Of a DNA stretch of 64,000 bases, positions 25,335 to 34,030 are shown one piece after another. Position numbers and translations under genes: made by a program. Source of the stretch: Sutterella megalosphaeroides (GTDB taxonomy: Bacteria > Pseudomonadota > Gammaproteobacteria > Burkholderiales > Burkholderiaceae_F). A model generated the notes under the pieces. It had not been told where the DNA came from. It did no database searches and saw nothing but the letters and a program-made list of their open reading frames with translations. The first letter of the stretch is position 1. Every line of letters starts with the position of its first letter. Location of the stretch: positions 1,994,001-2,058,000 of the forward strand of contig NZ_AP018786.1 of the NCBI RefSeq assembly GCF_003609995.1. Direction: 5' to 3'.

Positions 25335-27302
25335 TTACTTCTTGGCGGTCTTCGTGCCGGCGTCGAGGATGGCGAGAGCCTGTTCGCAGAAGACCTTGCC
25401 TTCGTTCACAAGGGTCTTCGCGTACTTCGGACCGTGGACGCCCCACGAACCGTCATCCTTGATCTTGGCGGCGTTCTTGCGGGCCTGTTCCACATAGAGC
25501 AGAACCTGAGCGCGTTCGGCATCCGAGATCTTGGCGACTTCGAGCTTGTCCTGGATCGTCAACAGGTCGGCCGTGATCTTGGCGTAGCCTTCCTTAACGG
25601 GGGTCTGCCAAGCGATGACCTTGTTGTAGATCGTCTTCTGGTCCTTGAAGCGCATGCTTTCCGGGAACTTCGACTGGATCGGGCTGTGGCAGCCCATCGA
25701 TTCGACGAGGTAGCGGTCGGCAAACGCCGTGCGGCCGCAGCTCCACATCAGGTCGATGTAGGGACGACCGTCATCCTTCGTGAGGTTCCAACCCTTCGGG
25801 CTCGTAAGCTTGCGGTCCTTGGTACCTTCGGGAGGATTGATGGACTTCTTTTCCGGGTCGACGAGGATGCGCCACATATGGCTGCGGCGGACGTTGTCGA
25901 AGCCGGCGAGGTCCGGACGCTGGATCGCGGCGAAGTTTTCGCACGAACCCATCATCGGCATATGGCACGATTCGCAGCTGTTGCGGCTGTGGGTGCCCCC
26001 CTGAGCGAAGAATTCGGCAGCCGTCGTATGGCAATCCTGGAACTGCTTCTTCAGGTTAGGGACGGTGTAGTGAGAAGCCCAGTCGTTCGAGGTCACTTCA
26101 TGCGGGTCGTGGCAGGTCGTGCAACGCATGCCCTTCTGATAGTGCTTCGAATAGTGGGACTGCGAACCTTCGGTACCGCAAGCCGGGCAGAAGCTCTTGA
26201 AGTAGGTGTTGAACGGCGTCTTGAAGTTGTTCTTGGCATCGTCCTGGTTGTAGACGAAGCGCTGGTGGCAGCGTTCGCAATCGGACGGCATGCCCGCACC
26301 GCGAGCACCGTAAAGGTGAGCGCCGGCGCCGTGGCATTCTTCACACGAGACGCCCTTGGCGATCGTGTGCGAGCGCAACTTCTTGGCGTCGCCCAAAGCG
26401 GCGAAGAGTTCGTCCTGGCTCTTGAAGTCGAACTTCCACGTATGGCAGATTTCGCAGTAGGACGAGCCCGGCTGGAACATGGCCTGCGTGCGGTTCGACG
26501 AACCGTAGGAGTTGAAGCCCCAGACGTTGGAAGACTGAGCGCCGAAGTCTTCGAGCTTCACGGGGAAGGTCGGATCCCAGGCGTTGATCTTCTTGGCAAC
26601 TTCCGGAGTGATGTGTTCGGCCCAGTTGCGGGAGAACTGGTTGCCGCCCGCGACGATCTTGCCGGTGCCCTGGCCGAGGTTGCCGCCTTCGACGTGGTAC
26701 GTGCCGCGCACGAGCCACTTGTCGACGAAGCCGTACTTCGTGCGGGGCGTGCCCATGATGACGTAGACGTCGTCGGCTTCAATGCCTTCGGGCAGGACGG
26801 AAGCCTTCGAGTTGTAAAGGGGCTTCTTCATGTCGCCGCCGACTTCCGTGAGTTCTTCAGGGAAGCGGACGATCTTGTTGTGGCGGGAACGTTCCCACTT
26901 TTCGTACTGCGACGGATGGCATTCGCCGCACTTCTTCGGGCCCACGAAGTTGTTCGGGAGATCGAGGAAGGATTCGTACGGCAGACGATACGTCACGGCA
27001 GCCTTGCGGCCCGTGTCGTGGTGGTACTTGTCGCCACCGCCGAATTCAACCCACTCTTCGTTACGGTCGGACATCGTGAACTTACCGACGACGCGACCTT
27101 CCTTGAGGTACTTGAAATAGGGGTGGTTCGCCTTGAGGTAATCCCAGAAGGCCTTGTCCTGAGCGACATAGCCGTCGAGGGTGCGCGGAAGGTCAACCGA
27201 CGTCTGATCGGCGGCAGCCGGAGCTTCGGCGGCAAAAGCCGTCGTAGCCACAGCGGCCGACAAGCAGGCGGCCAGAGACAGAAGCTTGGAGTGCTTGGTC
27301 AT
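25335..27302 (-). CDS. mccA: octaheme sulfite reductase, MccA/SirA family
   Basis: A 655-residue periplasmic multiheme cytochrome with a signal peptide (1-25). Six standard CxxCH sites start at C125, C283, C320, C342, C394 and C443. A CX15CH motif (C522...C538-H539) is the diagnostic feature of MccA/SirA, which reduce sulfite to sulfide at a heme-copper centre. The eighth site reads FQDCH (F421, C424, H425), so it has only one cysteine and would bind heme by a single thioether. C372, C375 and C454 are extra cysteines that could serve the copper site (inference). No mccC/mccD electron-donor genes are adjacent. A putative sensor kinase lies upstream. Confidence 0.88.
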   Translation of the reverse strand: MTKHSKLLSLAACLSAAVATTAFAAEAPAAADQTSVDLPRTLDGYVAQDKAFWDYLKANHPYFKYLKEGRVVGKFTMSDRNEEWVEFGGGDKYHHDTGRKAAVTYRLPYESFLDLPNNFVGPKKCGECHPSQYEKWERSRHNKIVRFPEELTEVGGDMKKPLYNSKASVLPEGIEADDVYVIMGTPRTKYGFVDKWLVRGTYHVEGGNLGQGTGKIVAGGNQFSRNWAEHITPEVAKKINAWDPTFPVKLEDFGAQSSNVWGFNSYGSSNRTQAMFQPGSSYCEICHTWKFDFKSQDELFAALGDAKKLRSHTIAKGVSCEECHGAGAHLYGARGAGMPSDCERCHQRFVYNQDDAKNNFKTPFNTYFKSFCPACGTEGSQSHYSKHYQKGMRCTTCHDPHEVTSNDWASHYTVPNLKKQFQDCHTTAAEFFAQGGTHSRNSCESCHMPMMGSCENFAAIQRPDLAGFDNVRRSHMWRILVDPEKKSINPPEGTKDRKLTSPKGWNLTKDDGRPYIDLMWSCGRTAFADRYLVESMGCHSPIQSKFPESMRFKDQKTIYNKVIAWQTPVKEGYAKITADLLTIQDKLEVAKISDAERAQVLLYVEQARKNAAKIKDDGSWGVHGPKYAKTLVNEGKVFCEQALAILDAGTKTAKK

Positions 27303-28119
27303 GATTAGCTCCTTGGTGGTCTCTTTGTGAAAAAGTGTTGAAACAAATGTCGTTCTCTTTCAAGTCCGACTTCAATTGAGGTCAAATGCAAACCCTCGCG
27401 GATCCGCAAGCCGAACTCTACTCCTTAATCTCAAATTAAGAAAGCACCCCGTCGAACCCCCGAAAAGTCCCTTTTTTCCCGACTTTTTCAGTCGGATTTT
27501 CATTAGGATAAACAAAATTATCCCTTATTTTTCATAATGATAATTACAACATTTGGTCATTCAGTATGGTGCGCCGCAGGGCGAAACACTCCATTCGGAT
27601 AAACCGATCGTCTTTACCTCTACTTAGGTAGATACTATGGTATATGCCCCTAGTCTTTCGAAGGTTGTTCCACCAAATGGAATGAGTCATTCCATTAACA
27701 GGTCGTTACTAGGTAGTAACCTCCCCTCTCACAGGAACCTTAAGACGGGTGATTTTGAGAGCTCAAAAAATACCTCCTTAGAGGTACAAAATGATGAAAT
27801 TTCCCGTCTCTCAGGGAAATTACCAGGGCCAAAGCTTGCCTTTTACTATCAATCATTAGATTTCAATAGTTAAAACCCACCCCTGAAACGGCGATTTCGA
27901 GGGGCGGGCGAACGTGTCGCGGGTGCCTCCCTCCGAACTTCGTTCGGTCGAGTCGAACGGGAAATGACGGATTTCGGCGTGCGGAAGCGGGGTTTCGCGG
28001 GCGACGGAGACGCTCACGGCACTGCTCGGAGGCGTTGCGAATGAACGCGTACGGAAGAGCGACCGAGAGCACCGCAGACGGCCGGAGACGGAAGGAGACG
28101 CCGGGGACCGCTCGAAAGG
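27303..28119. other. long AT-rich intergenic region upstream of the sulfite reductase
   Basis: About 800 bp between mccA and a sensor kinase gene that both read leftward. From about 27,310 to 27,880 the base composition is far more AT-rich than the rest of the window. It should hold the mccA promoter. A weak ORF at 27637-27873 has no protein-like features. 27506-27523 is GGATAA / TTATCC, and 27530-27541 matches the left half of a Fur box. Confidence 0.5.
27424..27821. repeat. cluster of at least eight perfect short palindromes
   Basis: Inverted repeats with exact arms: CTTAAT/ATTAAG (27424-27440), GGATAA/TTATCC (27506-27523), TACCT/AGGTA (27615-27630), ATAC/GTAT (27632-27643), AATGGAATGA/TCATTCCATT (27676-27696), GTTACTA/TAGTAAC (27705-27720), TTTTGAG/CTCAAAA (27753-27768), TACCTC/GAGGTA (27771-27786) and AATTTCCC/GGGAAATT (27798-27821). 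Several have 7-2-7 geometry, as NarL/FixJ-type regulator sites do, but their sequences differ. Confidence 0.7.
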
Positions 28120-28157
28120 CATGCGGCCCGGGCGCTCGTTGCGCACCGGGCCGCATG
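28120..28157 (-). terminator. hairpin after the orphan kinase gene
   Basis: CATGCGGCCCGG pairs with CCGGGCCGCATG across a 14-base loop. The T-tract on the minus strand is short (CCTTTC). It follows the kinase stop by 45 bp. Confidence 0.6.
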
Positions 28158-28201
28158 ATCGGCGGGTTTCAAGAAACGACAGAAGAAAGCGTGAGGACGC
28201 C

Positions 28202-30613
28202 TCAGCTCTTTCCTTCGAGGCGATCGAGCATGCGGCTGAAGCCTCTCGAATGGATGGTGACGGGGGTGTCCTCGCCCGGAGTTCGATCGGAGCGCTCGCT
28301 CGGGTGGTCGCGTTCAGCCGCGCGGTCGACTTCGGAGCGGATCTGCGCGTCGAGCATTCCGGCGGACTTGGCAGGCTTGGGGTTCCCTTCGTAGACCGTC
28401 ATCCGCGGCGGCAACATCGCGTCTTCGATCGGCTTTTCGGTTTCGCCCGGAAGCCGCGGGAACGTAATCGTAAAGCGCACGCCCGCCGTGCCGTTACGCT
28501 CCACCGTGACGCGCCCCGCATGGCGTTCCGCGATGTTGGCGACAATCGAAAGACCGAGCCCCATCCCCTTCGCACCCTTCGTCGTTTGAAGGGGCTTGAA
28601 AAAGAGGGCGAGCTGCTCGTCCGAGATGTAGGGACCGTTGTCGCCCACGGAGAGCGCCCAGGTTTTCGCGTCGCGCGCGACGAGCGACACTTCGATGCGG
28701 GGCTTCTCGACCCCGGAGATGGCATCCGCGGCGTTTTTGAGGAGATTCAGGACCGCAAGTTCGATTTCCCAGGCGTCCACCTCGGCCATCGATCCCGGAT
28801 TCACCCGCACGACGATTTCGGCGTTCGTCTGGCGCGAGCGGCGGAAGGTCGTGATCGAGTTTCCGATCACGACCGACAGATCCGTCACCGTGCGCGGGGG
28901 GTAGTCGTGCTTCGCGTAGGAACGCACGCGATCGACGATGCGGCTTGCGCGTTCGGCTTCGTTCGCGATTTCGGTAAGCGCCCAGATGAAGCTCTCTTTG
29001 TCGAACTTGTCGTTTTTCGTACGGCGGTGGAGGCTGTTCGCGTAATTCGAAATGGCCGAAAGGGGCTGCTTCAGTTCGTGCGCGATGATGGTCGACATCT
29101 GCCCCACGATCCCCGTGCGTTCGAGGTTCGCGATGTGTTGGCGCGACTGCGCGGCTTCCGCCTCGACAAGGTCGCGGTCGTGCAGCGCGTCGCGGAGCTG
29201 CTGGGTTTTGCGGCGCACCAACACCGACAAACTCACCGCGTAGGAAATGACGACGAACGTAAGGAAGATGATGAGCGCCAGAGCCTCGGAATTCTCCCGC
29301 ATGAAGCGGTGCAGGCTCCACGTCGCGAGGTGCTCGTAGGGGCCCATCTTGAGTTCGTAAAAGAGGTCGTAGATCGAGCGGTTGAGAGCGGGGAACTGCC
29401 ACTGCCCGCCGTAGCGATCGGCGTTCATCGAAAAGAGGAGCGACCCGATGTTCTTTTTCAAGAGGGGATCGGTCTTCGCGGTTGTCCCGAAGGCCCAGCC
29501 CGGGTACGTGGGGGTAGAGTGCGCGCACGCAAGACCGTCCGCGAGCTGCGGGTCGACGATCACAAGGTCGCGCTTCACGTCGACGACGCCCGCTTCCTGA
29601 AAGCGTTCGAGCGAACACGCAGGCAGAATCCCGAGCACCGCCTCGCCCGAGAGGACCGCATCCAGAACCGCGCGTTCGTCCCCGTTCGTGAAGGTCGTCC
29701 GGCGCCCCGCGGCCTGCGCCGAAAGTCCTTCGCGCTGCAGGAGCGCCAGGGGCGCGAGCCACCCGCCCAGGGACGTGCGTTCGACGGCGACGATACCGCC
29801 CTCCTTGAGGCTTTCGATCAGGTGCTGAAGGTTCTGCCGTTCGGAAACCCGACTCCCCGTCGAGGTGAAGACCGTGGCCGTGCCGTCGGACGTGACGGCA
29901 CGCTGCGTTGCGACGGTCGTCGCAGAAGTCGACCCGCCCGCGTCGTTGCGAGCGAGCATGTTCCCTTCGAGGGCGCCCTTTTTCATGAAGAGAACGCCCG
30001 CCTGCGCCTCTTCGGCGCGCAAGGCGTCGACGGGAAGGAAGGTGGCGAGCTGCTCCACAGTCGTTTTCGACTGTTGCAGCGCAAAGGTGTGCGAATTCGC
30101 GATGAAGAAGTCGATTTCCGAATTCTGAAGCGCAACCGACAAGCCGCGGCCGTCCAAGTAGAAGACCTGAACGTTCTTTTTTCCAAGCGCGTGACGAAGC
30201 GCCTCAAGCGTATAACGAATCCAGGAGGCATACTGCGTGCGACCGAGCTCCGCCTCAATCCCGATGCGAATCGGGCGACCGATCCGCATGCGCTCCGAGA
30301 TGACCGGCACGCCGACCAGGGCGTCCGCGGAAATCTTCGCGTTTTTGATCGCCTCGGGTTCCGGAATTTCCGCCATGTCGGGTCGGATCGCCGCGCGGAT
30401 GTCGCTCGACGGGGTGCCGGTCGTCGTTCCCATGCCGATGAAGGAGCTCCCCGCGGGCGGCGCGGCCGAAGGCGCGGGGGCGTGCAGGCTCAGGGCAAGC
30501 CCGAGAGCGCAGGCCAGGGCCGAAGCCCGAGCGGGTGAGCGGACGGATCGAAAAGAAAGGCGTGCGAAAGAACGGGGAAAAAAACGAACGAGGGACGTCG
30601 GGCGTATCGGCAT
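28202..30613 (-). CDS. orphan sensor histidine kinase with PhnD/TtrS-like periplasmic domain
   Basis: An 803-residue kinase of the same architecture as the one at 11444 but longer. A signal segment is followed by a long periplasmic region with two substrate-binding halves (about residues 100-420), a transmembrane helix (444-465), a coiled coil, the H-box IIAHELKQPLSAISNY with H512, the N-box NLLKNAADAI and GMGLGLSIVANIAERH. The ATG at 30613 (MPIRPTS) precedes the signal segment. A C-terminal tail of ~75 residues follows the ATPase domain. No response regulator is adjacent, so the partner must be encoded elsewhere. Position next to the sulfite reductase suggests sulfite or another sulfur oxyanion as ligand (inference). 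Confidence 0.83.
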   Translation of the reverse strand: MPIRPTSLVRFFPRSFARLSFRSVRSPARASALACALGLALSLHAPAPSAAPPAGSSFIGMGTTTGTPSSDIRAAIRPDMAEIPEPEAIKNAKISADALVGVPVISERMRIGRPIRIGIEAELGRTQYASWIRYTLEALRHALGKKNVQVFYLDGRGLSVALQNSEIDFFIANSHTFALQQSKTTVEQLATFLPVDALRAEEAQAGVLFMKKGALEGNMLARNDAGGSTSATTVATQRAVTSDGTATVFTSTGSRVSERQNLQHLIESLKEGGIVAVERTSLGGWLAPLALLQREGLSAQAAGRRTTFTNGDERAVLDAVLSGEAVLGILPACSLERFQEAGVVDVKRDLVIVDPQLADGLACAHSTPTYPGWAFGTTAKTDPLLKKNIGSLLFSMNADRYGGQWQFPALNRSIYDLFYELKMGPYEHLATWSLHRFMRENSEALALIIFLTFVVISYAVSLSVLVRRKTQQLRDALHDRDLVEAEAAQSRQHIANLERTGIVGQMSTIIAHELKQPLSAISNYANSLHRRTKNDKFDKESFIWALTEIANEAERASRIVDRVRSYAKHDYPPRTVTDLSVVIGNSITTFRRSRQTNAEIVVRVNPGSMAEVDAWEIELAVLNLLKNAADAISGVEKPRIEVSLVARDAKTWALSVGDNGPYISDEQLALFFKPLQTTKGAKGMGLGLSIVANIAERHAGRVTVERNGTAGVRFTITFPRLPGETEKPIEDAMLPPRMTVYEGNPKPAKSAGMLDAQIRSEVDRAAERDHPSERSDRTPGEDTPVTIHSRGFSRMLDRLEGKS

Positions 30614-31057
30614 GGGCGACGAGGGATTGGGTTGAGGGTTGGCTAGTTGCAATTTAATGCACCAAATCTACCGACGCGCAGAATGACTGCTACCATCTTT
30701 ATGGGATCTGCCTTCAAAGGAGGTCAATATGTACGTCGGTATTCATTACTTCATGGAACTTTACGGCGTATCGGCGAGCACGATCCGTCGATGGTGTGAC
30801 AGCGGAAAGCTTGTCGTGCATCATCGAACCTTCGGCGGTCACCGGCGCTTTGCCGTCGACGCTCCCGCCTCCGAGACCGATGAAAGAGGTATCGTCGGCT
30901 ATGCTCGGGTCTCCTCGTACGATCAAAAGTCCGACCTTGAGCGGCAGGTCGAGCGCCTCAAGCGTTCCGGCTGCGACGAGGTCCTGACCGACATCGGCTC
31001 CGGTCTAATACATGGTCAGCCCCCTGATTGCAACGAGGGCAGCAATTCACATTGGCC

Positions 31058-31335
31058 TCCGAAGGCGGGCGCAGCCCGCCATCGGGGACCAATATGTCGT
31101 GCTCGGGTACGATGCTTGCCGAGGTCAAGCGCTCGTGGAATAAAAAGCTCGTCGCGCAGCGACGAGCGGCTTTATGCCGCGAAAGGCGCTTGACGGAGTT
31201 CCTGCCGATAAGCTGCTCGCGAGACGAATGCGACGCGCGAAGCGCCGGCCGCATTCGCCTTAGCGACTAGCCATCGGCTCGTTTGACCTCAGAGCTTGTT
31301 TATCGTTTTATCGTTTTATCGTTCCTTTCTCCGTT
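31058..31335. repeat. structured repeat unit A
   Basis: Unit A begins with CCGAAGGCGGGC / GCCCGCC, then a closing helix GTCAAGCGC (31124-31132) with GCGCTTGAC (31186-31194). This encloses the hairpins CTCGTCGC/GCGACGAG and CGGC/GCCG. A second domain pairs CGAATGCG with CGCATTCG. The unit ends with a TTTATCG tandem repeat (31299-31322). Confidence 0.7.
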
Positions 31336-31346
31336 TTGAGTCTGTG

Positions 31347-31610
31347 GCCCCGAAGGCGGGCAACGCCCGCCTTCGGGGCCCATAGGCCGTGTTCGGGTAT
31401 GGTGCTTGCCGAGGTCAAGCGCTCGTGGAATAAAAAGCTCGTCGCGTAGCGGCGAGCGGCTTTATGCCGCGAAAGGCGCTTGACGGAGTTCCTGCCGATA
31501 AGCTGGTCGCGAGGCGGATGCGACGCGCGAAGCGCCGGCCGCATTCGCCTTAGCGACCCGCCATCGGCTTGTTTGACTTCGGAGAGGATTCATCGTTCCT
31601 TTCCCTGTCC
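31347..31610. repeat. structured repeat unit B
   Basis: Unit B is highly similar to unit A and keeps all its helices. Differences fall as helix-preserving wobble changes: CTCGTCGC/GCGGCGAG and CGGATGCG/CGCATTCG. It opens with a perfect 16-bp hairpin, GGCCCCGAAGGCGGGC / GCCCGCCTTCGGGGCC. Confidence 0.7.
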
Positions 31611-32028
31611 GGGGAACACCAGTGAGGTGTCCGGCTCACGGCCGGGCGGGGGCTGACCATTTCATTATTGCCGGAAGCCCGGCCTCAACACGTTGCTCGG
31701 GCGCTTGCTCTCCGGGCGGGTTGGCGTTCTCCGCGTCGTCCATGAGGACCGCCTGTTGCGATTCGGCACGGAGCTGATACGTCGCATCTGTCGCCACGAG
31801 CGCACGAGCTTCGAGGTGATGGAAGAGCGACCCGCGATGTCGTTCGAAGCGGAGCTCGCCAAGGACGTCATCACGTTGATGACGGTGTTCTGCGCTCGGC
31901 TCTACGGTCGCCGAAGTCATCACAACAAGGAGGTTGCAGGCGACGCTGCGGGACCTCCTACCGGACCCCCACACCCCCCGCACAAAAGTGCTATCGTGGG
32001 TGCTCCATGATTGTGTGGACACCTCATA

Positions 32029-33732
32029 ATGAAACCCGATTTCCCAAACTACGTCTACCTGAAAGAATCTCGCGTCAAGGAGCTCTGCGTCAACGAGGCG
32101 CCCGCCTACCACGTCGGTACCCGAGCGGTGGATATGGAGCACCTCGACCCGGAAGACGAGGCTGTGTTGATCGAGCTGCTTCTTCGATGGAACAAGCAGG
32201 TGAACGTCTTCGTTCAAAAGTTTGAGTCCTCGGAGTGGCGACTGTTCGTAATCGGGAACGGTTATCGGAAGCTTCGCGACGCTTTGGTGGCCGGGAAAAA
32301 TCCGACCTCGTATTTCGGACTTCAGGGGCGGCAGTGGAAGGTGGCCCTGCAATTTGCAAGCTCCGTGCAAAGCAACCGCTGGCGGCTGGCGCAAACCAAC
32401 GCTCTGAAGTCGATCAAGAAAGGATCGAGATGGGTTGCGTTGAGCAAGGACGCTCAGAAATTTGTTCGTCGCATGCTCAACAGTCTGAGCATCGACTTCT
32501 TTGACCTGATGGACGGGAAAACTCCCAATCTTTCGGATCGTGAAAAAGGTATCCCGGACATTGAAAAACTGTGCGCATGGGGGCGACATAAAGTCCAAGA
32601 CTGTCTGGGGAAAATCCCGGAGGTGTCTCCGACTTTGATTCGTTTTGATTCCGACTCGTTCAAACTTGAAGAAGAGGACGGACGTCAGTATCTGTCGTTG
32701 ATGAGCCTTACGCCGGGAAAGCGCATCAAGCTTCCCATTTTGGGATATGTTCCCGCTCGAAAAATCGACGGCAAAAACAAGCTCTCCACAATTTCCGTCA
32801 TTAAGACTCATGGCACTTGGAAAGTAGAATTCCAGTATTCGCTTAAAAAACCGGACGGAAGCCTTCGAATCAAGCCGTTGCTCCTGCCCGATGCTTATCG
32901 TTTGAAGGACGGTTTCGCCGTCACTCGCGCATTGGATTTTGGATTGACAGAGCCCCTCACGACCCATGACGGGATTCGCTTCGGCGCTCATGAAAGCCGG
33001 CCCGACCTCGGGAAGCGCTCGAACGGCCGCACCTTGGAGATTCCGGGGCTCGGCGAACTGATCGAGCGGTATGCGCAATATCTCGACCGGAAACAGGCCG
33101 AGCGCAACCGATTCGAAGCGATGGTCCGCGATCCCGATACGGACAAGAAGAAAAAGAAGCACATCAAGAAGAACAACCTGGGATCGAAGCGGTACGAAGC
33201 GGAAATCTGTCGACTCAAGGCGGCTATCGTATGTTGCATCAACAGGGCTATAAACAATTTGTTCGCCCGGTGTCCCGCCAATGTTTACGTCATCGAGTGC
33301 CTCTCCGAAGTGTTTGATTTGAAAGGAATCTCAAAAAAGGTGCGCAGCAAACTTTCGAAGTGGTGTCGCGGAATAATTCGTGCACGACTGTACTATAAGG
33401 CTGCGAAGCGAGGCATAAGAATTGTCGAGGTTGCCGCAGCTTACTCGTCGCAACAATGTCCGATTTGCGGACACGTGGACCGAAACAATCGACACGGGGA
33501 CAAGTTCCACTGTAAGGCGTGCGGCTACATCGGGGATTCCGATCAGGTTGGGGCGCTGAATTGCCTGAAAAGGGCGGAATCGCCAAAGTACGAACGATTC
33601 ATGTCGACAGAGGAGGTTCGCAAGCTTTGTCGGGAGGAGTATCTCTCATACTGTAAGGCTCATAACATTGCCCCCTTGCCCGAAGCCAGACCCAAACCTA
33701 AAACCAAACCACGAAGTCGGCCAAGGTGCTAA
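32029..33732 (+). CDS. tnpB: TnpB, RNA-guided RuvC nuclease (long form)
   Basis: A 567-residue TnpB, the RNA-guided DNA nuclease of IS605/IS607 elements and ancestor of Cas12. The RuvC residues are intact: D303 in RALDFGLTEP, E423 in VYVIECLSEV, and D505 in GDSDQVGALNC, just after a zinc ribbon CPIC...CKAC. The protein is considerably longer than typical ~400-residue TnpBs; extra length is in the N-terminal half plus a Pro/Lys-rich tail after the RuvC domain. The ATG at 32029 was chosen over a TTG at 32011. The partner tnpA is broken, yet tnpB is uninterrupted. Confidence 0.88.
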   Translation: MKPDFPNYVYLKESRVKELCVNEAPAYHVGTRAVDMEHLDPEDEAVLIELLLRWNKQVNVFVQKFESSEWRLFVIGNGYRKLRDALVAGKNPTSYFGLQGRQWKVALQFASSVQSNRWRLAQTNALKSIKKGSRWVALSKDAQKFVRRMLNSLSIDFFDLMDGKTPNLSDREKGIPDIEKLCAWGRHKVQDCLGKIPEVSPTLIRFDSDSFKLEEEDGRQYLSLMSLTPGKRIKLPILGYVPARKIDGKNKLSTISVIKTHGTWKVEFQYSLKKPDGSLRIKPLLLPDAYRLKDGFAVTRALDFGLTEPLTTHDGIRFGAHESRPDLGKRSNGRTLEIPGLGELIERYAQYLDRKQAERNRFEAMVRDPDTDKKKKKHIKKNNLGSKRYEAEICRLKAAIVCCINRAINNLFARCPANVYVIECLSEVFDLKGISKKVRSKLSKWCRGIIRARLYYKAAKRGIRIVEVAAAYSSQQCPICGHVDRNNRHGDKFHCKACGYIGDSDQVGALNCLKRAESPKYERFMSTEEVRKLCREEYLSYCKAHNIAPLPEARPKPKTKPRSRPRC

Positions 33733-34030
33733 AATAATGTGTAATTTTCAGAATCAGACGAAGGCTTACAGGAAATAAAGAATCAAATGATTTCCGAGAT
33801 GTAGTAATGTCATGCCTCCCATGTCGCCGGGGGCGGTCCATCTCCCTCCTTGGCTTCGCGAACGGGAAACCGGGAGTGTGCCATCAAGGACGAGGCCATA
33901 AAAGCCGCCGTGAAAACGGCCGGCATGTGAGGGGGATTCCGCAGGCATCGGGAGAGAAAACGGCGCGCTTTGAGATAATTACCGTTCGCGTGCCGGGCTT
34001 CGCAAGGAGTACGAATTAGGCCCAAAACCG
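33733..34030 (+). ncRNA. candidate TnpB guide (reRNA/omega RNA) region at the IS607 right end
   Basis: In this family the guide RNA scaffold is made from the 3' end of tnpB and the element's right end, with the guide drawn from flanking DNA. This stretch contains no gene but several hairpins, such as CGGGAAACCGGG (33857-33876) and CCGTGAAAACGG (33909-33920). The true 3' boundary cannot be fixed from sequence alone. Confidence 0.45.

Larger units (their letters stand above)
31012..31660. mobile_element. MITE-like element with 13-bp perfect terminal inverted repeats
   Basis: The ends are ATGGTCAGCCCCC (31012-31024) and GGGGGCTGACCAT (31648-31660), exact reverse complements. The termini lie precisely where the tnpA reading breaks. 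No transposase is encoded. The interior is two tandem ~270-bp related units with strong RNA-like folding. A target duplication could not be resolved. Confidence 0.75.
30729..32010 (+). pseudogene. tnpA: IS607-type serine recombinase TnpA, split by an insertion
   Basis: The first part (30729-31010) encodes a MerR-like helix-turn-helix (VSASTIRRWCDSGKLV) and the start of the resolvase domain, with the catalytic-serine motif YARVSSYDQKSDLERQ, ending at DIGSGL. The second part (from about 31666) resumes with YCRKPGLNTLLGRLLSG and continues through HEDRLLRFGTELI and FCARLYGRRSH. Joined, they give about 208 residues, a normal IS607 TnpA. The inserted DNA breaks the frame, so the recombinase is inactive and the element can no longer move on its own. 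AAAGGAGG precedes the start. Confidence 0.85.
30640..34030 (+). mobile_element. IS607-family element, interrupted by a second element
   Basis: The element holds a serine recombinase gene (tnpA, split) and an intact tnpB in the usual IS607 order, with tnpB starting just after tnpA ends. The outer limits are approximate: IS607 elements lack terminal inverted repeats and target duplications. The right boundary is set after the structured 3' region of tnpB. A 649-bp element with inverted ends sits inside tnpA. Confidence 0.75.

Noticed and set aside
27637-27873. 78-codon open frame in the palindrome cluster
   Set aside because: No RBS, no protein-like pattern, and it is made mostly of the inverted repeats themselves.
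28121-30538. A very long plus-strand open frame (805 codons) opposite the orphan kinase gene
   Set aside because: It is rich in Arg, His and Glu without domains. It lies antisense to a well-supported kinase and is a product of high GC codon bias.
31028-31270. Short ORFs within the repeat units of the tnpA insertion
   Set aside because: The frame in unit A is broken by stop codons in unit B, while helices are retained, so RNA structure rather than protein is conserved.
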